Positions 23,514 through 34,276 of a DNA stretch of 64,000 nt are shown here, piece after piece. Source of the stretch: Dichetophora obliterata (taxonomy: Eukaryota > Arthropoda > Insecta > Diptera > Sciomyzidae); assembly GCA_963920525.1 (NCBI GenBank), contig OY986438.1, positions 75,733,836 to 75,797,835 on the forward strand. Reading direction: 5' to 3'. The position numbers were made by a program, and so were the translations under genes. The first letter of the stretch is position 1, and each line of letters starts with the position of its first letter. The notes under the pieces were generated by a model. That model had not been told where the DNA came from. It worked only from the letters and a program-made list of their open reading frames with translations, and made no database searches.

Positions 23514-24540
23514 ACTCCTAACACAAATCAAATAACACAAATCGCCTTGAGAATATTCTACCTATTTTTGTACCAAATTTAATTATTCTAGCATCAATAT
23601 ATATCGGAATTAAGCATATTAAATTAAATGCCACTTCCATTTTTGCATTAGTATATGAACACAACTAACTCATCTTTTAAAAAACTTTCATAAACCTAGC
23701 GATCACCCTGTTGTTTAATCCTTACTACATTTTGATAAATGCTTAAAAAATATCTTTTCCCTTTTTCAACGAACAAAACTACAGCAATCAATCGTAAAAT
23801 CAATGCAAATATTTATCCCTTTCTTTAAATATGTTAAATACAAAAATCCCTTTTTTGAAAAATTCCCCTTAAATCAAAGAAATGAAACACCTTTGAAACA
23901 AATTTTGAGAGTTGTGCGGAATTCAAGCTCAAAAGTAAAAAAAGTTTTATTTTATAAGAAATAACAGAGATTCAAAATTGCCAAATCGTGGATAATCTGC
24001 TCTGTGACTATGGAGAAGAGATTCTGTTTTCGGCGTAACCCATGTCTTTAATTTCCTTTGTATTCAATTCAAATAAGAAATAAATAAAAATAATTAAACA
24101 CAAAAGAAATTACGGGTTCTTTATTTTGTGGGTGAGTTTGTTTATTTTTAATGCTTCATGCTACATTTAAATGAGTTGATTCTAGTTTTTTTTTTAATGA
24201 ATTCAAAATTTAAAAATTCTCAATTCCTCAACCTTAAAACAACTCAAAATGGAGTCAGTACGACTTTTCAAGCAAAACCAATTTTTGAAGTAAATTAAAC
24301 ACACAAACGGAGTTAAATATAGTTTTACAGCTTTGGCAAAATACCATGCACGAAAAGAGTTGAATTGACTTTGAATATGAATTTATTTATTCCGCTGTTT
24401 TTTTGGGTGTAAGTGCTTTTTTTTATGCCGGCTGAAATTCAAAAGAAGAAGGATAATCATTTAGAGTCAATGTCGTTTTTAAGAGCCGGCAAAATAGCAA
24501 AATAGTATAAAAATACAAAAACTACAAATTCATCACATCA
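23514..24540. other. AT-rich spacer, no gene seen
   Basis: No recognisable coding sequence. At 24411-24440 the phrase tttttatgccggctg repeats one found at 16820. Confidence 0.5.
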
Positions 24541-25460
24541 GTAAAACGACATGTGTAAATTGTGCTCGAATACCGGATTCCGAGACTGTGCGGTCTATAA
24601 CTCCAAAGCTATTTGATATCTCAAATCTGAGTTTTATGGGAGGTGCCACGACCCCTTGTTAAACACCATACAATGTTATCAGTTAAACTTCATGTGTAAA
24701 TTGAGTTCAAATACTGAATTCCTAGACTGTGCGGCCTATAACTCCAAAGCTATTTGATATCGCAAATTTCCCAACGCCCATAAGATGTTATCAGAAAAAC
24801 GGCACGTGCAAATTGTGGTCGAATACCAAATTACATGGCTGTGCGAACTATAACTCAAAAGCTATTCGATATCTCAAATTTAGGTTGTATGGGAGGTGCC
24901 ACGCCCACTTGTATAACGCCCATAAAATTTTATCAGTAAAACAGCACGTGTAAATTGTCGTCGAATACTGAATTACGAGACTGTGCGAATTATAACGCAA
25001 AAGCTATTCAAAATCTCAAGTTTGGGTTGTATGGGAGGTGACACGTCCACTTTGTTAAACACCATACAATATTATCAGTTAAACTTTATGTGCAAATTAA
25101 GTTCGAATACTGAATTCCTAGACTGTGCGGCCTATAACTCCAAAGCTATTTGATATCGCAAATTTCCCAACGCCCATAAGATGTTATCAGAAAAACGGCA
25201 CGTGCAAATTGTGGTCGAATACCAAATTACATGGCTGTGCGAACTATAACTCAAAAGCTATTCGATATCTCAAATTTAGGTTGTATGGGAGGTGCCACGC
25301 CCCTTGTCCAACGCTGTCCGTACTACGACTAAAACCTAAGCATGAATGCAAGCAACCAATTTGGAATCAAGTTTCATAGCGATAGGATGAACGTCATAGA
25401 AATGTATTCAGGACACACAAACAAACAAACGTACATTCATTTTTATATATATAGATATAA
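24541..25460 (+). repeat. Tandem repeat array 2 with higher-order duplication and Helitron/DINE-like tail
   Basis: This array uses the same ~145-bp family as array 1. A segment starting near 24660 reappears about 396 bp later almost unchanged (24729-24905 against 25125-25301), so a multi-unit block was duplicated recently. The array ends in unique sequence (aagtttcatagcgatagg, acacacaaacaaacaaacgt) and a tatatatag tail, the end style of DINE/Helentron-type elements. Open frames inside the repeats are not genes. Confidence 0.65.
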
Positions 25461-25490
25461 ATAAGGAAAGAAGCTTAAAGCGTAGGAGCA

Positions 25491-25562
25491 TGGCCCGACC
25501 AGGATTTTAACCAGGGACCCCTGGGTGATAGTCAAGCGCGCTACCACTAGACTAATGAGGCC
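25491..25562 (-). tRNA. tRNA-like sequence (pseudo-tRNA or SINE head)
   Basis: Read on the minus strand it gives a 71-nt cloverleaf-like sequence. Acceptor arms ggcctca/tcgggcc pair at six of seven positions (one G-T), the A-box-like tagtctagtgg is good, and the B box ggttaaaatcc deviates from the consensus (TTAA replaces TTCG/TTCA). The anticodon stem pairs poorly; the likely loop ctatcac would give anticodon ATC. The T stem has one mismatch. The degenerate B box and stems argue for a tRNA pseudogene or the head of a tRNA-derived SINE rather than a working tRNA. Confidence 0.5.
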
Positions 25563-25726
25563 GCGGACACTGTGTTATAGGTTAACAAATTTTTATTTAC
25601 AAAAAAAAAAAAATGTTTATACATATATGAAATAAAAAGTTTTGTAGGAAGTTGGAATGATAAGTTTTGTATTATAACCCACATCAAAAAAATAATTGAA
25701 AAAAGTTGAATTTTTAATCTTCTCAC

Positions 25727-25905
25727 CTGTATAACTTCGCTTTCCATACTAACTGGTAAATCCAAAACAACATTACGGCGCTTTATTAGTTGCTGTTCTC
25801 GTTTTTGCTTCCTAATTTGAACACCTTCTTCCTCGCGACGGCGACGCATTTCAGATGAGTCGAGGCCAACATTTTTATAACGATGCCTGTGCGTAGTTGA
25901 CATGT
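25727..25905 (-). CDS. Importin alpha1-type protein, first coding exon (IBB domain)
   Basis: The exon starts after an acceptor (ttttgtttttag, AG at 25906-25907), with ATG at 25903-25901, and encodes 59 codons ending in phase 0 at a CAG/gtgaga donor. The peptide contains [20 protein letters not shown] and [18 protein letters not shown], the Arg/Lys-rich importin-beta-binding helix of importin alpha. The spelling is closest to the alpha1/KPNA1-5-6 group (Drosophila Kap-alpha1). The protein binds nuclear localisation signals and docks to importin beta; this exon supplies the docking and autoinhibitory segment. An acceptor just before ATG implies a 5'UTR exon upstream (higher coordinates). The Armadillo-repeat exons were not found at lower coordinates in this window. 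Confidence 0.85.
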
Positions 25906-26238
25906 CTAAAAACAAAATTGTATATTTATATTTACATTACTTAATATATATTTAACAAATAAAATGTTCTTGTTATTTTCAAATAATGGCCATGAAATTC
26001 CCAACTATATGTTGACTATCATTAGCTTACAGCAATAGTTAAACATTTTTTTCTTGGGCCGATAGCTTTTGCTGCTTTATTGTTTTTATTGTTTATAATG
26101 GTATTTCATTTAAATAAATAAATAAAATAAAATGAAAATTTTTCTCACTGAGCTTTATATTGAATAGAAAATATGTTCTCCAAATTCTTCTTCAACTCTC
26201 TTTAGTCTAGAACGGCATTGTCATAAAGATATACATTA
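25906..26238. other. AT-rich non-coding, upstream of the importin exon
   Basis: Presumably the intron between a 5'UTR exon and the first coding exon. Nothing else recognised. Confidence 0.5.
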
Positions 26239-26514
26239 GACCGTACCACTTTTTCAACGTTTTTCAAAAGTTCTCGGGACACGTTGATTTCTGTTTCTAC
26301 TCTTAAAACATGCATTTTGGTATATAACACATTATTAATATTAACAAAAGGTAAATGGTCGCGCAAAAGGCTTAAAGAGTTTTAGCTAAAAATTCATTAT
26401 TTAAAAAAAGGAAAATTCGTATTCAGTATTTTGCATATAACTAAGAAACTAATAAAACAGTTTTTACCACTTAGCACTTGTTTTCGGGAACTTTTCGAAA
26501 AAGTGGGAACAGTC
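26239..26514. mobile_element. Short inverted-repeat element (MITE), 276 bp, TA flanks
   Basis: Left gaccgtaccactttttcaac and right gaaaaagtgggaacagtc are inverted partners, with TA at 26237-26238 and 26515-26516. A second inner pair (aaaagttctcggg/cgggaacttttc) supports the arms. Confidence 0.6.
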
Positions 26515-26516
26515 TA

Positions 26517-26757
26517 ATTGTTATTGACTACAGAAAGTTGAATGCAGTCACAAATTCGGACCGTTATCTCGTGCCTGATTTCAACGACGTTTTACCATGT
26601 CTCAGCCAGAACAAATAGTTTTCAATAATTGAATTAAAAAGTGGCTTTCACCAGATTCCCCTGAAGAAATCTGATGTTGAAAAGACAACATTTTTAATAA
26701 ATCAAGGAAAGTATAAGTTCAACAGCCTGCCATTCGGTTTGAAGAATGCACATGCGA
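26517..26757 (+). pseudogene. Gypsy-type reverse transcriptase fragment
   Basis: About 80 codons read as RT with a single in-frame TAG (near 26617): VIDYRKLNAVTNSDRY, FSIIELKSGFHQIPL, KYKFNSLPFGLKNA. These are the fingers/palm blocks just before the YxDD motif, which is absent. No LTRs or other domains are attached, and it is bounded by a MITE on the left and a TTTA-repeat on the right. Confidence 0.85.
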
Positions 26758-26900
26758 TATTTATTTATTTATTTATTCATTTATTTATTTATTTATTACG
26801 GTTTCTTAATAAGCCTAATTCAGATAGCTTAACAAGCTTACATAATTTATCTTATAGCTAATGTTTTACAATAACAGTATAATTTATTTTTAAACTAGCG
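26758..26900. repeat. TTTA microsatellite and AT-rich tail
   Basis: About eleven imperfect tttat units (26758-26800) are followed by AT-rich sequence ending at aaactagcgggcccgacag. A similar tttatttattta lead occurs in the insertion at 15993. Confidence 0.6.
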
Positions 26901-27586
26901 GGCCCGACAGACGTTGTACTGCCCCAATTCAACTAATTTCTTTTTGATAATTTTTCATTTAGTGAATTTTTGAAAAATGTGGAAGTGTCCAAACAACGTG
27001 CCACTCGAGCCACATATGCCATACGTTTCTTTTTGAAGCTTCAATTCATGACTATAAAAAATTGTCAAAGCATTTTTATTTAATTGTGGGTGGTAAAAGG
27101 GGGTATGGTTATTTTTTTTAACCGAGATATTAATCTTAATAACATATGTTGTATATTTGGTGGCCCAAGGTGTTTCCGTTCCTGTGATGTTAAGAGACAC
27201 AGCATGAACAATTGTGTATACATAGAAGGGCGGTAAAAACAGGCGTAACAACATTTATATATACAGTGACCACTACTGGGTCTCATAGCACATATATACG
27301 AAGTTTCATTATAAAACGTGAAAAACTCGGTAATTATAATACTTTCTGAAAAGTGGACATAGTTATATTGTAGTTCGACCACGCCCATTTTTAGCTGAGT
27401 TGCCAAGAGTAACCATACGAACTAAATTATGAAATTTTTTTCCAATACAGCAAAAATCGTCTAAAACATAGCATTTCAATTAATTTGTGGGCGGTTATAG
27501 GGGTAATGAACCATTTTGTATGGCAACTTTCGTTTTTTTTATAACTTTAGATATGAACCTTGATAACAGATGTAATTTTGACCAAC
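26901..27586. other. Repeat-like non-coding segment left of the BEL element
   Basis: The phrase ttaattgtgggtggtaaaag near 27082 recurs as ttaatttgtgggcggttata near 27481, each followed by a run of T and a phrase of atat.aa.cttgataaca type. It is likely a non-autonomous repeat of the DINE/Helitron sort interrupted by the BEL LTR. Open frames here show no family features. Confidence 0.4.
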
Positions 27587-27847
27587 TGTTCGGGCTGAAC
27601 AAAGCAATAAACTTCAAGACTTGTGAGTGAGATACGTGGATACGTTGAGGGTTTATTTCACTGTAAATTTATAAATTAATATTAAATTGACCAAATTATA
27701 AAAGCTTACATTTTGTTTCGCCATGTCGTTAAATTTAAAAAAATCAAAAATAAAGAGCAAAGGAAAAGCAAGCTTTTTGCTTACATATTTTCAGATTTAC
27801 ATTAATCAAAGAATATAAAAGAATGTTATCGGTAATTTTGTAGTTCA
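27587..27847 (-). repeat. 3' LTR of the BEL element
   Basis: In element orientation it starts TGAACTAC and ends CCCGAACA. The stop codon of the last pol block (TGA, 27847-27845) is formed by its first three bases. Confidence 0.85.
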
Positions 27848-28348
27848 GTGTTGCTGTGTATCCGCAACATTCTCTCTCTCGTGAAGATCCTGCGGGGCTT
27901 CAACCTCCAAATCTAGTATTGCCAGCTTCGATATCGGACGTCTCAATATTCCACTGCTAGTCTTCACGTCGGCAAGTCGAATATGCCCATCTTTGGCTGG
28001 TATTGTGCTTATCACCCTTCCCCGCCACCAGCTGCTTCTCGGCATATTTTCGTCGCAAATTAATGCCAGGTTACCTTTTTGAATACGTTTTTGAGTAATG
28101 AACCATTTTGTCCTCCTGGTTGTCGTCGGTAAATACTCCCTCATTCATCGATGCCAAAATTTATTTTTAAATTGCTTGCTAATCCTATATTGCTTCCGTG
28201 AACAAATCGGTTGGTCGTCTCCAGGCGTTTGAGTTGAATTAGTAGTGCCCAAAAGAAAGTGGTTCGGCGTCAAAGGATTCGAATCTTCGCACGCCACTGG
28301 TATATGTGTCAGAGGGCGGCTATTAACTATATTTTCAGCCTCAATCAA
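27845..28348 (-). pseudogene. BEL pol, integrase C-terminal region
   Basis: Two adjoining open blocks. The first (28348-28145) has ENIVNSRPLTHIP, SNPLTPNHFLLG and QYRISKQFKNKFWHR, typical of the end of the BEL integrase. The second (28144-27845) has REYLPTTTRRTKWF, GNLALICDENMPRSSW, WRGRVI and DGHIRLADVKTSSG, the C-terminal domain that ends BEL/Pao polyproteins. A stop/frame change separates them at about 28145. The domain probably helps integrase bind DNA or chromatin. Confidence 0.85.
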
Positions 28349-28535
28349 TGAAGCTGCGAAGCGTCTCGACGTGTGGGGCTGACTCCTTTAAGGTAACCGC
28401 TAATACTCGTTTGGTCGATTGAATGAGACAGCATCCGCCACTGCTAGGATTTGCCGGACAATTGACAATTGCCAGACAATCGACAACTCTGTTTGTAAGT
28501 AGTTCATATCTAAAAAATCCTTGATTCTTCTTAGC

Positions 28536-29477
28536 TCACCATCCAACCGTGCCCACAAAGTTTGTGCCCATGTCTGAGCGTATTTTCACTGGGACGCCAC
28601 GCCTGTTTATAAAATTCCTTATGCATAAAATGCATGTATCAGTCGATAGATCAGCCGCAAGCTCGATGTGTATGGCTCGGATAGTCATACAAGTGAATAA
28701 CGTTGCCCATCTCTTTTCACGCCTTCGTCCTATCGTAACGTATAGAAGCCCAAAGTAGTCCACGCCAGTAAAGGTAAATGGCCTAACGAATGCTGTGACC
28801 CGATCTCTCGATAGCTGGCCCATGAGCGTTCGTTTAGGCTGCACACGGTTGATTTTAAAAAATTGACATGTTGACTTTATCCGCTTAACTACGGCGCGCA
28901 AGTGAGGAACCCAAAACTTTCTTCGAACTTCATTTATAACGATTTCGTTATTTTGATTATAGAATCTATCACGGTATTCTTTCACCATGAGTTCAATCAA
29001 AACATGACGGCTTGGAAGTATGGTTGGGTGTCGAGTCGACTCAGGCAGCGCCAAAGCATAATTTAGTCTTCCTTCAACACATAAAATGCCATATTCATTT
29101 AGGCCTAGGTTAAGCGTGAATATTTCACTATCACTTGATACCATCCCGTTCTGTTGTAAATCATAAATTTCTTTGCCATAGCTCTGCCTATGCACACATC
29201 GACAAAATGCTCTCTCCTCCTCGTACAGCTCAACCGCAGTCAGTACGCTTTCCAGGCGATAGTTTTTATTTTTACATTTTATTTGTATAAGCCTCAGCAT
29301 CCACGCAACTATCCTTTTAAGGCGAAGAAAGCTCGAAAATCGCGATAAGTCCATAAATATTTGGCCGGGCACTACTAAAAGGCATCTGCGTTTTTCTTCA
29401 TCTGTTGATTGCTCGTGGGTTGCATCGGACTTTGGCCAAAACTCCTCGGTTTTCATTAAAAATTCAGGGCCAATCAC
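28536..29477 (-). pseudogene. BEL pol, integrase
   Basis: Inserts element cDNA into the genome. Residues of about 140-205 form the zinc-binding/linker region (RHVLIELMVKEYRDRF, VRRKFWVPHLRAV), though its Cys/His set is incomplete. The core has FTGVDYFGLLYV (first Asp), ATLFTCMTIRAIHIELA and IRSDMGTNFVG (second Asp). The Glu-containing block lies in the gap before 28348, in a different frame. Upstream on the same strand (29480-29660) a separate frame reads [17 protein letters not shown], the RNase H-like part. Confidence 0.9.
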
Positions 29478-29479
29478 TC

Positions 29480-30000
29480 ATTGATTCTCAGGAACAAACT
29501 CCACTGGATACACTGTTCGCGTCACTGCATCAGCTGGGTTCAGCTTTGTCGGCACCCAGCACCAGTTATTTTCGCTTGTCATCTCTAATATTTCACCAAT
29601 ACGATGCGCCACAAATGGCTTGCACTGTCTATGATCGGATTTTATCCAGCTAAGCACCTTTCTTGAGTCACTCTAGCATACTATTTTTGAAATTTTCAAC
29701 CTATGGCTTTCTATAATTGTATTTTTCAACCGTGCGCCCAATACAACCGCCTGTACTTCAAGCCGTGGCACTGATAAAAGTTTTAAAGGTGCACATTTTG
29801 TTTTATGGCGAGTAACAGCGGCGCAGCTTAAATCGTTCGACCAGTGGAAGCTTTATGACCCGTTGTGTAAACCGGCCAAATATTCGTTTATGTATATCTT
29901 CGTCCCAGTTAACAACCTATCTCCACACATCCTGTAACATAACCTTCCCAAAAATCAACAAGGTGGCGATCATGCTAAACGGATCAAAGACCGATATGAA
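29480..30000 (-). pseudogene. BEL pol, RNase H-like region (many breaks)
   Basis: Fragments such as [20 protein letters not shown] and [18 protein letters not shown] are readable in more than one frame, as expected for the BEL RNase H domain that removes RNA from the hybrid. No long frame remains. Confidence 0.6.
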
Positions 30001-30005
30001 TAGAC

Positions 30006-30840
30006 TTAGAGCTCCCGTTTTGTCGGGCACCTTGAGGCGGATACGATCATTGGGTCAACCTTGTGCAGATAGAGCTTGAATATGAAACTATCATTAATAG
30101 TGTCCCAGTACATTCCTAAAATCTTGTCTACTTTGTCATTAGTATCCATTTTGTCCATCAAATGCTCACTTAATGCACGTCCATTTAATTGATCTTGTAC
30201 TAATGAAGAATTCGAAATGAAACCACGCAGTTTGAATCCAGCCTTAAGATGTAAATTTTTTACGGCTTCACCAAATTTAAGCGCCTCCTCTTCGCTACAA
30301 AAGCAGCTCACAAAATCATCTACGTAGTGGCTATTAACGATCTCCTCTATAACTTTCGGCTGTCCAGATGCGTTTTCATGTGCGTTTTTATTTTTAACAA
30401 ATTGTGCACTGCACGGCGAACAGGCGGCTCCGAAAATCATGGATTCCATAACGTAAAAATCTGTTGGCTTCTGTGTGTTGTTGCCTCTCTAAAGAAAGCG
30501 CTGCGAGTCTTGATCATGTTTAGACATTCGAACTTGCAGATACATTTATTTTATATCCGCGCATAGTCCTATGCTTTTTTCGCGAAATCTAAATAAAATT
30601 CTATTTTCATCTGGTCCTTTCATCAATTTTGAATTTAAAGATATTCCATTTACCGCGGCAGCCACATCGAAAACCAGCCTCAATTTACCAGTTTTGTTTA
30701 CATTATACACCGCAAAGTGTGGCAATTACCACGTTCGACTACTGGTAAATGCTGCTTCTGTTGGCGACAACTTTCTAGCATTACCTTTAGTCATATAACT
30801 CGTCATCGTAGTATCTGTGTAGGCTTTGGCAAATTCTTGA
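30006..30840 (-). pseudogene. BEL pol, Pao-type reverse transcriptase
   Basis: The block 30449-30006 holds the catalytic VNSHYVDDFVSC (YVDD), a long EEALKFGEAVKNLHLKAGFKL helix region and ILGMYWDTINDSF. The upstream part of the RT (30840-30450) reads in several frames: [32 protein letters not shown] and [18 protein letters not shown]. The order and YVDD identify Pao-type RT. Multiple frameshifts and stops make it inactive. Confidence 0.85.
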
Positions 30841-31007
30841 TCTTTGGCCATCTTACTATTGAGTATAACCGACGCTCGGCCATTCGATAGCTATCTGGCA
30901 AAACTATATCGTCATTCTTCCATAGAAGAATATCGTCTCATATCGTTTACCTATCATTTTTGTTGTATTATTTAAGATATTTCGCGCTCGTATGTTATCT
31001 TTAGACT

Positions 31008-31829
31008 CTAATTGTTTATTTGGAAAGGAAACTCAAAAAATTTTTTAGTCGCGAAGTAATCCTCTATTATTTCTTTCACTGTCGCATGTAGCAACACGGA
31101 TAATTGATTTGCGGTAGATAAATCTACTCCTGATGGCCTTCCATATATCAACCAACCGAGGGGTGTTTCAGCAGCTATAATAGCTGGGCCACATTTAAAA
31201 CTTTTCAAGTTGGCAATCAAATGACAGCTATCTTATCCTATTAACAACTGTGATTCTGCGTTCATATATCCCGCTATTGGGAAATTTTGTAGCTGATCGT
31301 ATTCGTTTTGAATATCACCCAAGTTGACAGTCTGCTTTGGTAGCTCCAAGACGGGTACGGTACGCGCGTGAATATTATACCATTTATCTTTTCCAATATC
31401 TCTTATGTCGATATTCACTGACATCGATGATAATTCAGTTGACCTTCCGCCAAACCATTGCAGAGAGAGCGGCTGTTTTTTCCCTTTGTAGCGTAACTCA
31501 CGTGCGAATGACTCATTTAATAAGGTCGCAGATGAGCCCCCATCCAAAAATGCGAATGTGTTAATAACTCTGTTGTTTATACCTTGTAGCTCTACAGGTA
31601 GCACCTTAAATAGCAATTTGGTCGGTCTGAAACCTGATGGCCTATTTAGCACAGTATTAAGTTGGTGTTTCTTGGGTCTATTACGATCTTCAGTTTTAGC
31701 ATGAAGCGTTGAATGGTGAATCATTTTGCACCCATCCACATTGCAGACCTTTTTACGATTACAATTAAATACATTGTGACCCTTAGACAAACAGCTGAAA
31801 CAACTTACTTTTTTTTTACAGTTTCGCAT
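31008..31829 (-). pseudogene. BEL gag zinc knuckles and aspartic protease
   Basis: Starts with two Cys/His knuckles (CFSCLSKGHNVFNC and CNVDGCKMIHHSTLH), then the retropepsin-like domain FAFLDGGSSATLLNESFAREL, continuing across a stop at 31233 into GPAIIAAETPLGWLIYGRP, the conserved end of BEL proteases. The active-site triplet reads DGG where DSG or DTG is expected, so the protease would be impaired even without the stop. It would process the polyprotein. Confidence 0.85.
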
Positions 31830-32760
31830 TTTTTATTCATCTCATTTTTCAAAAATTTATCGCATTGCGTGAAAAGATAACTTCCCTGATATTCATAGCA
31901 CGAAAGTATTTTTGGTTTTTCATTTGAGACTTCATCTTTAATGGTAATAATAGGTTTCGTACCACCACGTTGCGCAATGATTTGGGCTCTTCCAGCGGTC
32001 GGTGTCGTGAGCTGCATACCAACCGTCGCCATTGATATGACCCTGGCTACTTGATTTATCCACTCAGAAAAATTTATGAGAGAAGGATATGGTTTTATGA
32101 GCGTCGCATACGATGTCCACTCTATTCTTTTCATCAAAGGCATCTTCGACGTGAGCTCCTCTAAGTAAGCTAAATGTGGCATCAGTGGCTGTAGGCATAG
32201 AGATATATGTGGCTTGAGCTGCCAAAGGCGAGAAATAATATGGTGGAGCAGTTGACACAGGCGGCGATCTTTTTGTGGCGACAGGTGCTACTGGCTGAGA
32301 TAAATGTGTGGTTTGAGCTACCACAGGCGAGTAAAAATGTGACCCCGCGGCTGACACAGGCGACGAATTATGTGTGGCAGCAGCTGTAGCTGGGTCCAGC
32401 TTGGTTCCGTGCACATAGTTGTTACAGATAAAATAGAATGAGTAACAAGACTTACCGATGATGTTGTGAATTCTTGGGATGAACTGACGCTCTCAGGCGG
32501 AGAAGGGTGCAAGGCAATGGTTCTGTTTTTTAACTGTTCCTGGAACTGTTCCTTACATTCGCTTTCGATTAACTGTTGTGAAGTCTGTAGTTGACTTTGC
32601 TTCGTTTTCTCAATACGCTTCAATCAGTTCACCAATCAGATTGTTTGTTGTGTCCTCGGGATTCGATTGTATCATAGTAGTGTCGGTGCTGGATTCTTTT
32701 CCATTCTCTTCATCCGAATGGTGCTCTGGCGTTGATGTGCCGGACATGTAGAGTTTGAAG
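31805..32760 (-). pseudogene. BEL gag (fragmented)
   Basis: Gag begins near 32745 (MSGTSTPEHHSDEENG) and continues through a Gln/Glu-rich helical segment (32623-32318), a Pro/Ala/Thr-rich linker (32414-32190) and a conserved block LEELTSKMPLMKRIEWTSYA, with FSEWINQVARVISMA (32182-31805). The parts fall in different frames. Gag would assemble the particle. Confidence 0.75.
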
Positions 32761-32922
32761 TTTTTCAAGTGTTCTGGAAGTTTTCCAAGTGTTCTGGAAG
32801 TTTTCCTTTATTAATGCGCTCGCTTTTGCGCATAGCCTTGAACACTCAAGTGAATGACGTACGTGACTTCACACACCGCGGCGATGACGCTCCAATGCAA
32901 TTAGGCAAAATTGAAATAAAAT

Positions 32923-33176
32923 TGTTCGGGCTGAACAAAGAAATAAACTTCAAGACTTGTGAGTGAGATCCGTGGATACGTTAAGTGTTTATTTCACTGT
33001 AAATTTATAAATTAATATTAAATTGACAAAATTATAAAGCTTACATTTGTTTTCGCCCTGTCGTTAAATTTAAAAAATCAAGAATAAAGAACAAAGGAAA
33101 AGCGATTGCTTACATATTTTCAGAGTTGCATTGATCAAAGACTATAAAAGAATGTTATCGATACTTTTGTAGTTCA
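32923..33176 (-). repeat. 5' LTR of the BEL element
   Basis: Partner of 27587-27847 with scattered substitutions and small indels. The interior begins at 32922 on the minus strand. Confidence 0.85.
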
Positions 33177-33935
33177 GGGGCCCTACTCTGTATTTCGACT
33201 CGAATCTTATTTCATTCGGAAACGAAAAATTGGTACTCTGTAATTCGAAAATAGGAATGCAATTTCCGAATTTCAAATTCACATCAACAATCGGATTTTT
33301 CGTACTTGCTATCTCGAATTTAACTGTCAATTCTATTCGATATTAGGAATTTTTTTTCGATAGAGTGAAAATTCTTGAAACTAGCCACCTAAAACAAGAA
33401 GTCGTAATTTCTATATCTTTTATGAATATTAATGAAGTGTATATAAAAAAAAAAGAAATTGGAATTTTTTAAGTTTTTTTTTCAATGAGTTACAAAGAAT
33501 TTAGTTTTAGGCCACTGTTTTAGAAAAATTATTTTGCTAACGGCTTGTTAAAATATCTTGATTTTTGGGCCAAATACTCGTAATACACGTTAAATTACAA
33601 AAATGATTTTTTTTTAAATTTTTTTTTCTTTAAAATTAATAAGTTTTTTATAAAAAATTTTTAAAAATAAAAACGTTCTGAACCTCATAGAAAATTTTTA
33701 AAAAAATATAACATACTAATACAAATTTAGAAATAATACAAAAAAATTAAAATGATGTATTCTCCATAAACAAGTCTATTATGAAATGTTTTAAATCTGC
33801 ACAACCTGTCTGACGCGAGCCATACAGAGCACTGCACAATGGAATGATTGGTACAAACTAGAGGGAATAAATTATTTTGATGACGTTTTTAGTGATTTAG
33901 GCACAGAAAAGTAAAAAAAAAGGGGTTTTAAATAT
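33177..33935. other. AT-rich non-coding segment
   Basis: It opens with ggggccctactctgtatttc and an echo actctgtaattcgaaaa at 33235, like a short repeat element with unclear ends. Nothing coding. Confidence 0.4.
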
Positions 33936-33937
33936 TT

Positions 33938-34276
33938 GGACAAGTGGGCGTGACACCTCCCATACAGATCACATTTTTAGCAATATCTAGAAAACCAGTA
34001 ACGCCACAACAACAGAAGCTTAGGCAATCATCAAATACGTTATTTGAAGGATATGTGCCAAATTAAGGCATGATTGGACAAGTGGGCGTGGTACCTCTCA
34101 TACAACTGAAACACCTTTTTTGGAGAAAAAGTAAGAGATTGTCCTTTTTTATAATGGCACGTGTCTTTTAAATAGCGTATTTTAATATTTTTTTCAAGAT
34201 TTGTTTTTGTTGTATTACTGGTTCTCAAGATATTGCGAAAAATGTGTTTCAGTTGTATGGTACCACGCCCACCCAG
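33938..34276. repeat. Inverted plus direct repeat cluster around a 'gtgggcgtg' phrase
   Basis: 33938-33999 (ggacaagtgggcgtgacacc through caatatctagaaaaccag) is inverted at 34216-34276 (ctggttctcaagatattgcg through taccacgcccac). A direct partial copy lies at 34077-34112. Likely a non-autonomous repeat. Confidence 0.6.

Larger units (their letters stand above)
18871..24409. mobile_element. Candidate large composite with short inverted ends and TA duplication
   Basis: The left edge caccgaaaaaaatgtgcgga follows TA at 18869-18870, and the right edge tccgctgtttttttgggtg is followed by TA at 24410. The ends pair as CACC/GAAAAAAA and CACCCAAAAAAA with gcgga conserved. If real, LINE-b, its MITE and the MITE at 20296 all lie within it. 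The pairing is short and could be chance. Confidence 0.3.
27587..33176 (-). mobile_element. BEL/Pao LTR retrotransposon, full-length but degenerate
   Basis: Two LTRs (261 and 254 bp, about 92-95% alike by eye) bound a 5.1-kb interior with gag, zinc knuckles, protease, Pao-type RT, RNase H-like region, integrase and a C-terminal domain, all on the minus strand and broken into several frames. No target-site duplication is visible (ccaac against ggggc). It is clearly older than elements B and D. Confidence 0.9.

Noticed and set aside
24729..25379. Two identical short ORFs (74 and 84 codons)
   Set aside because: They lie inside duplicated units of the tandem array; the shared peptide reflects the DNA duplication.
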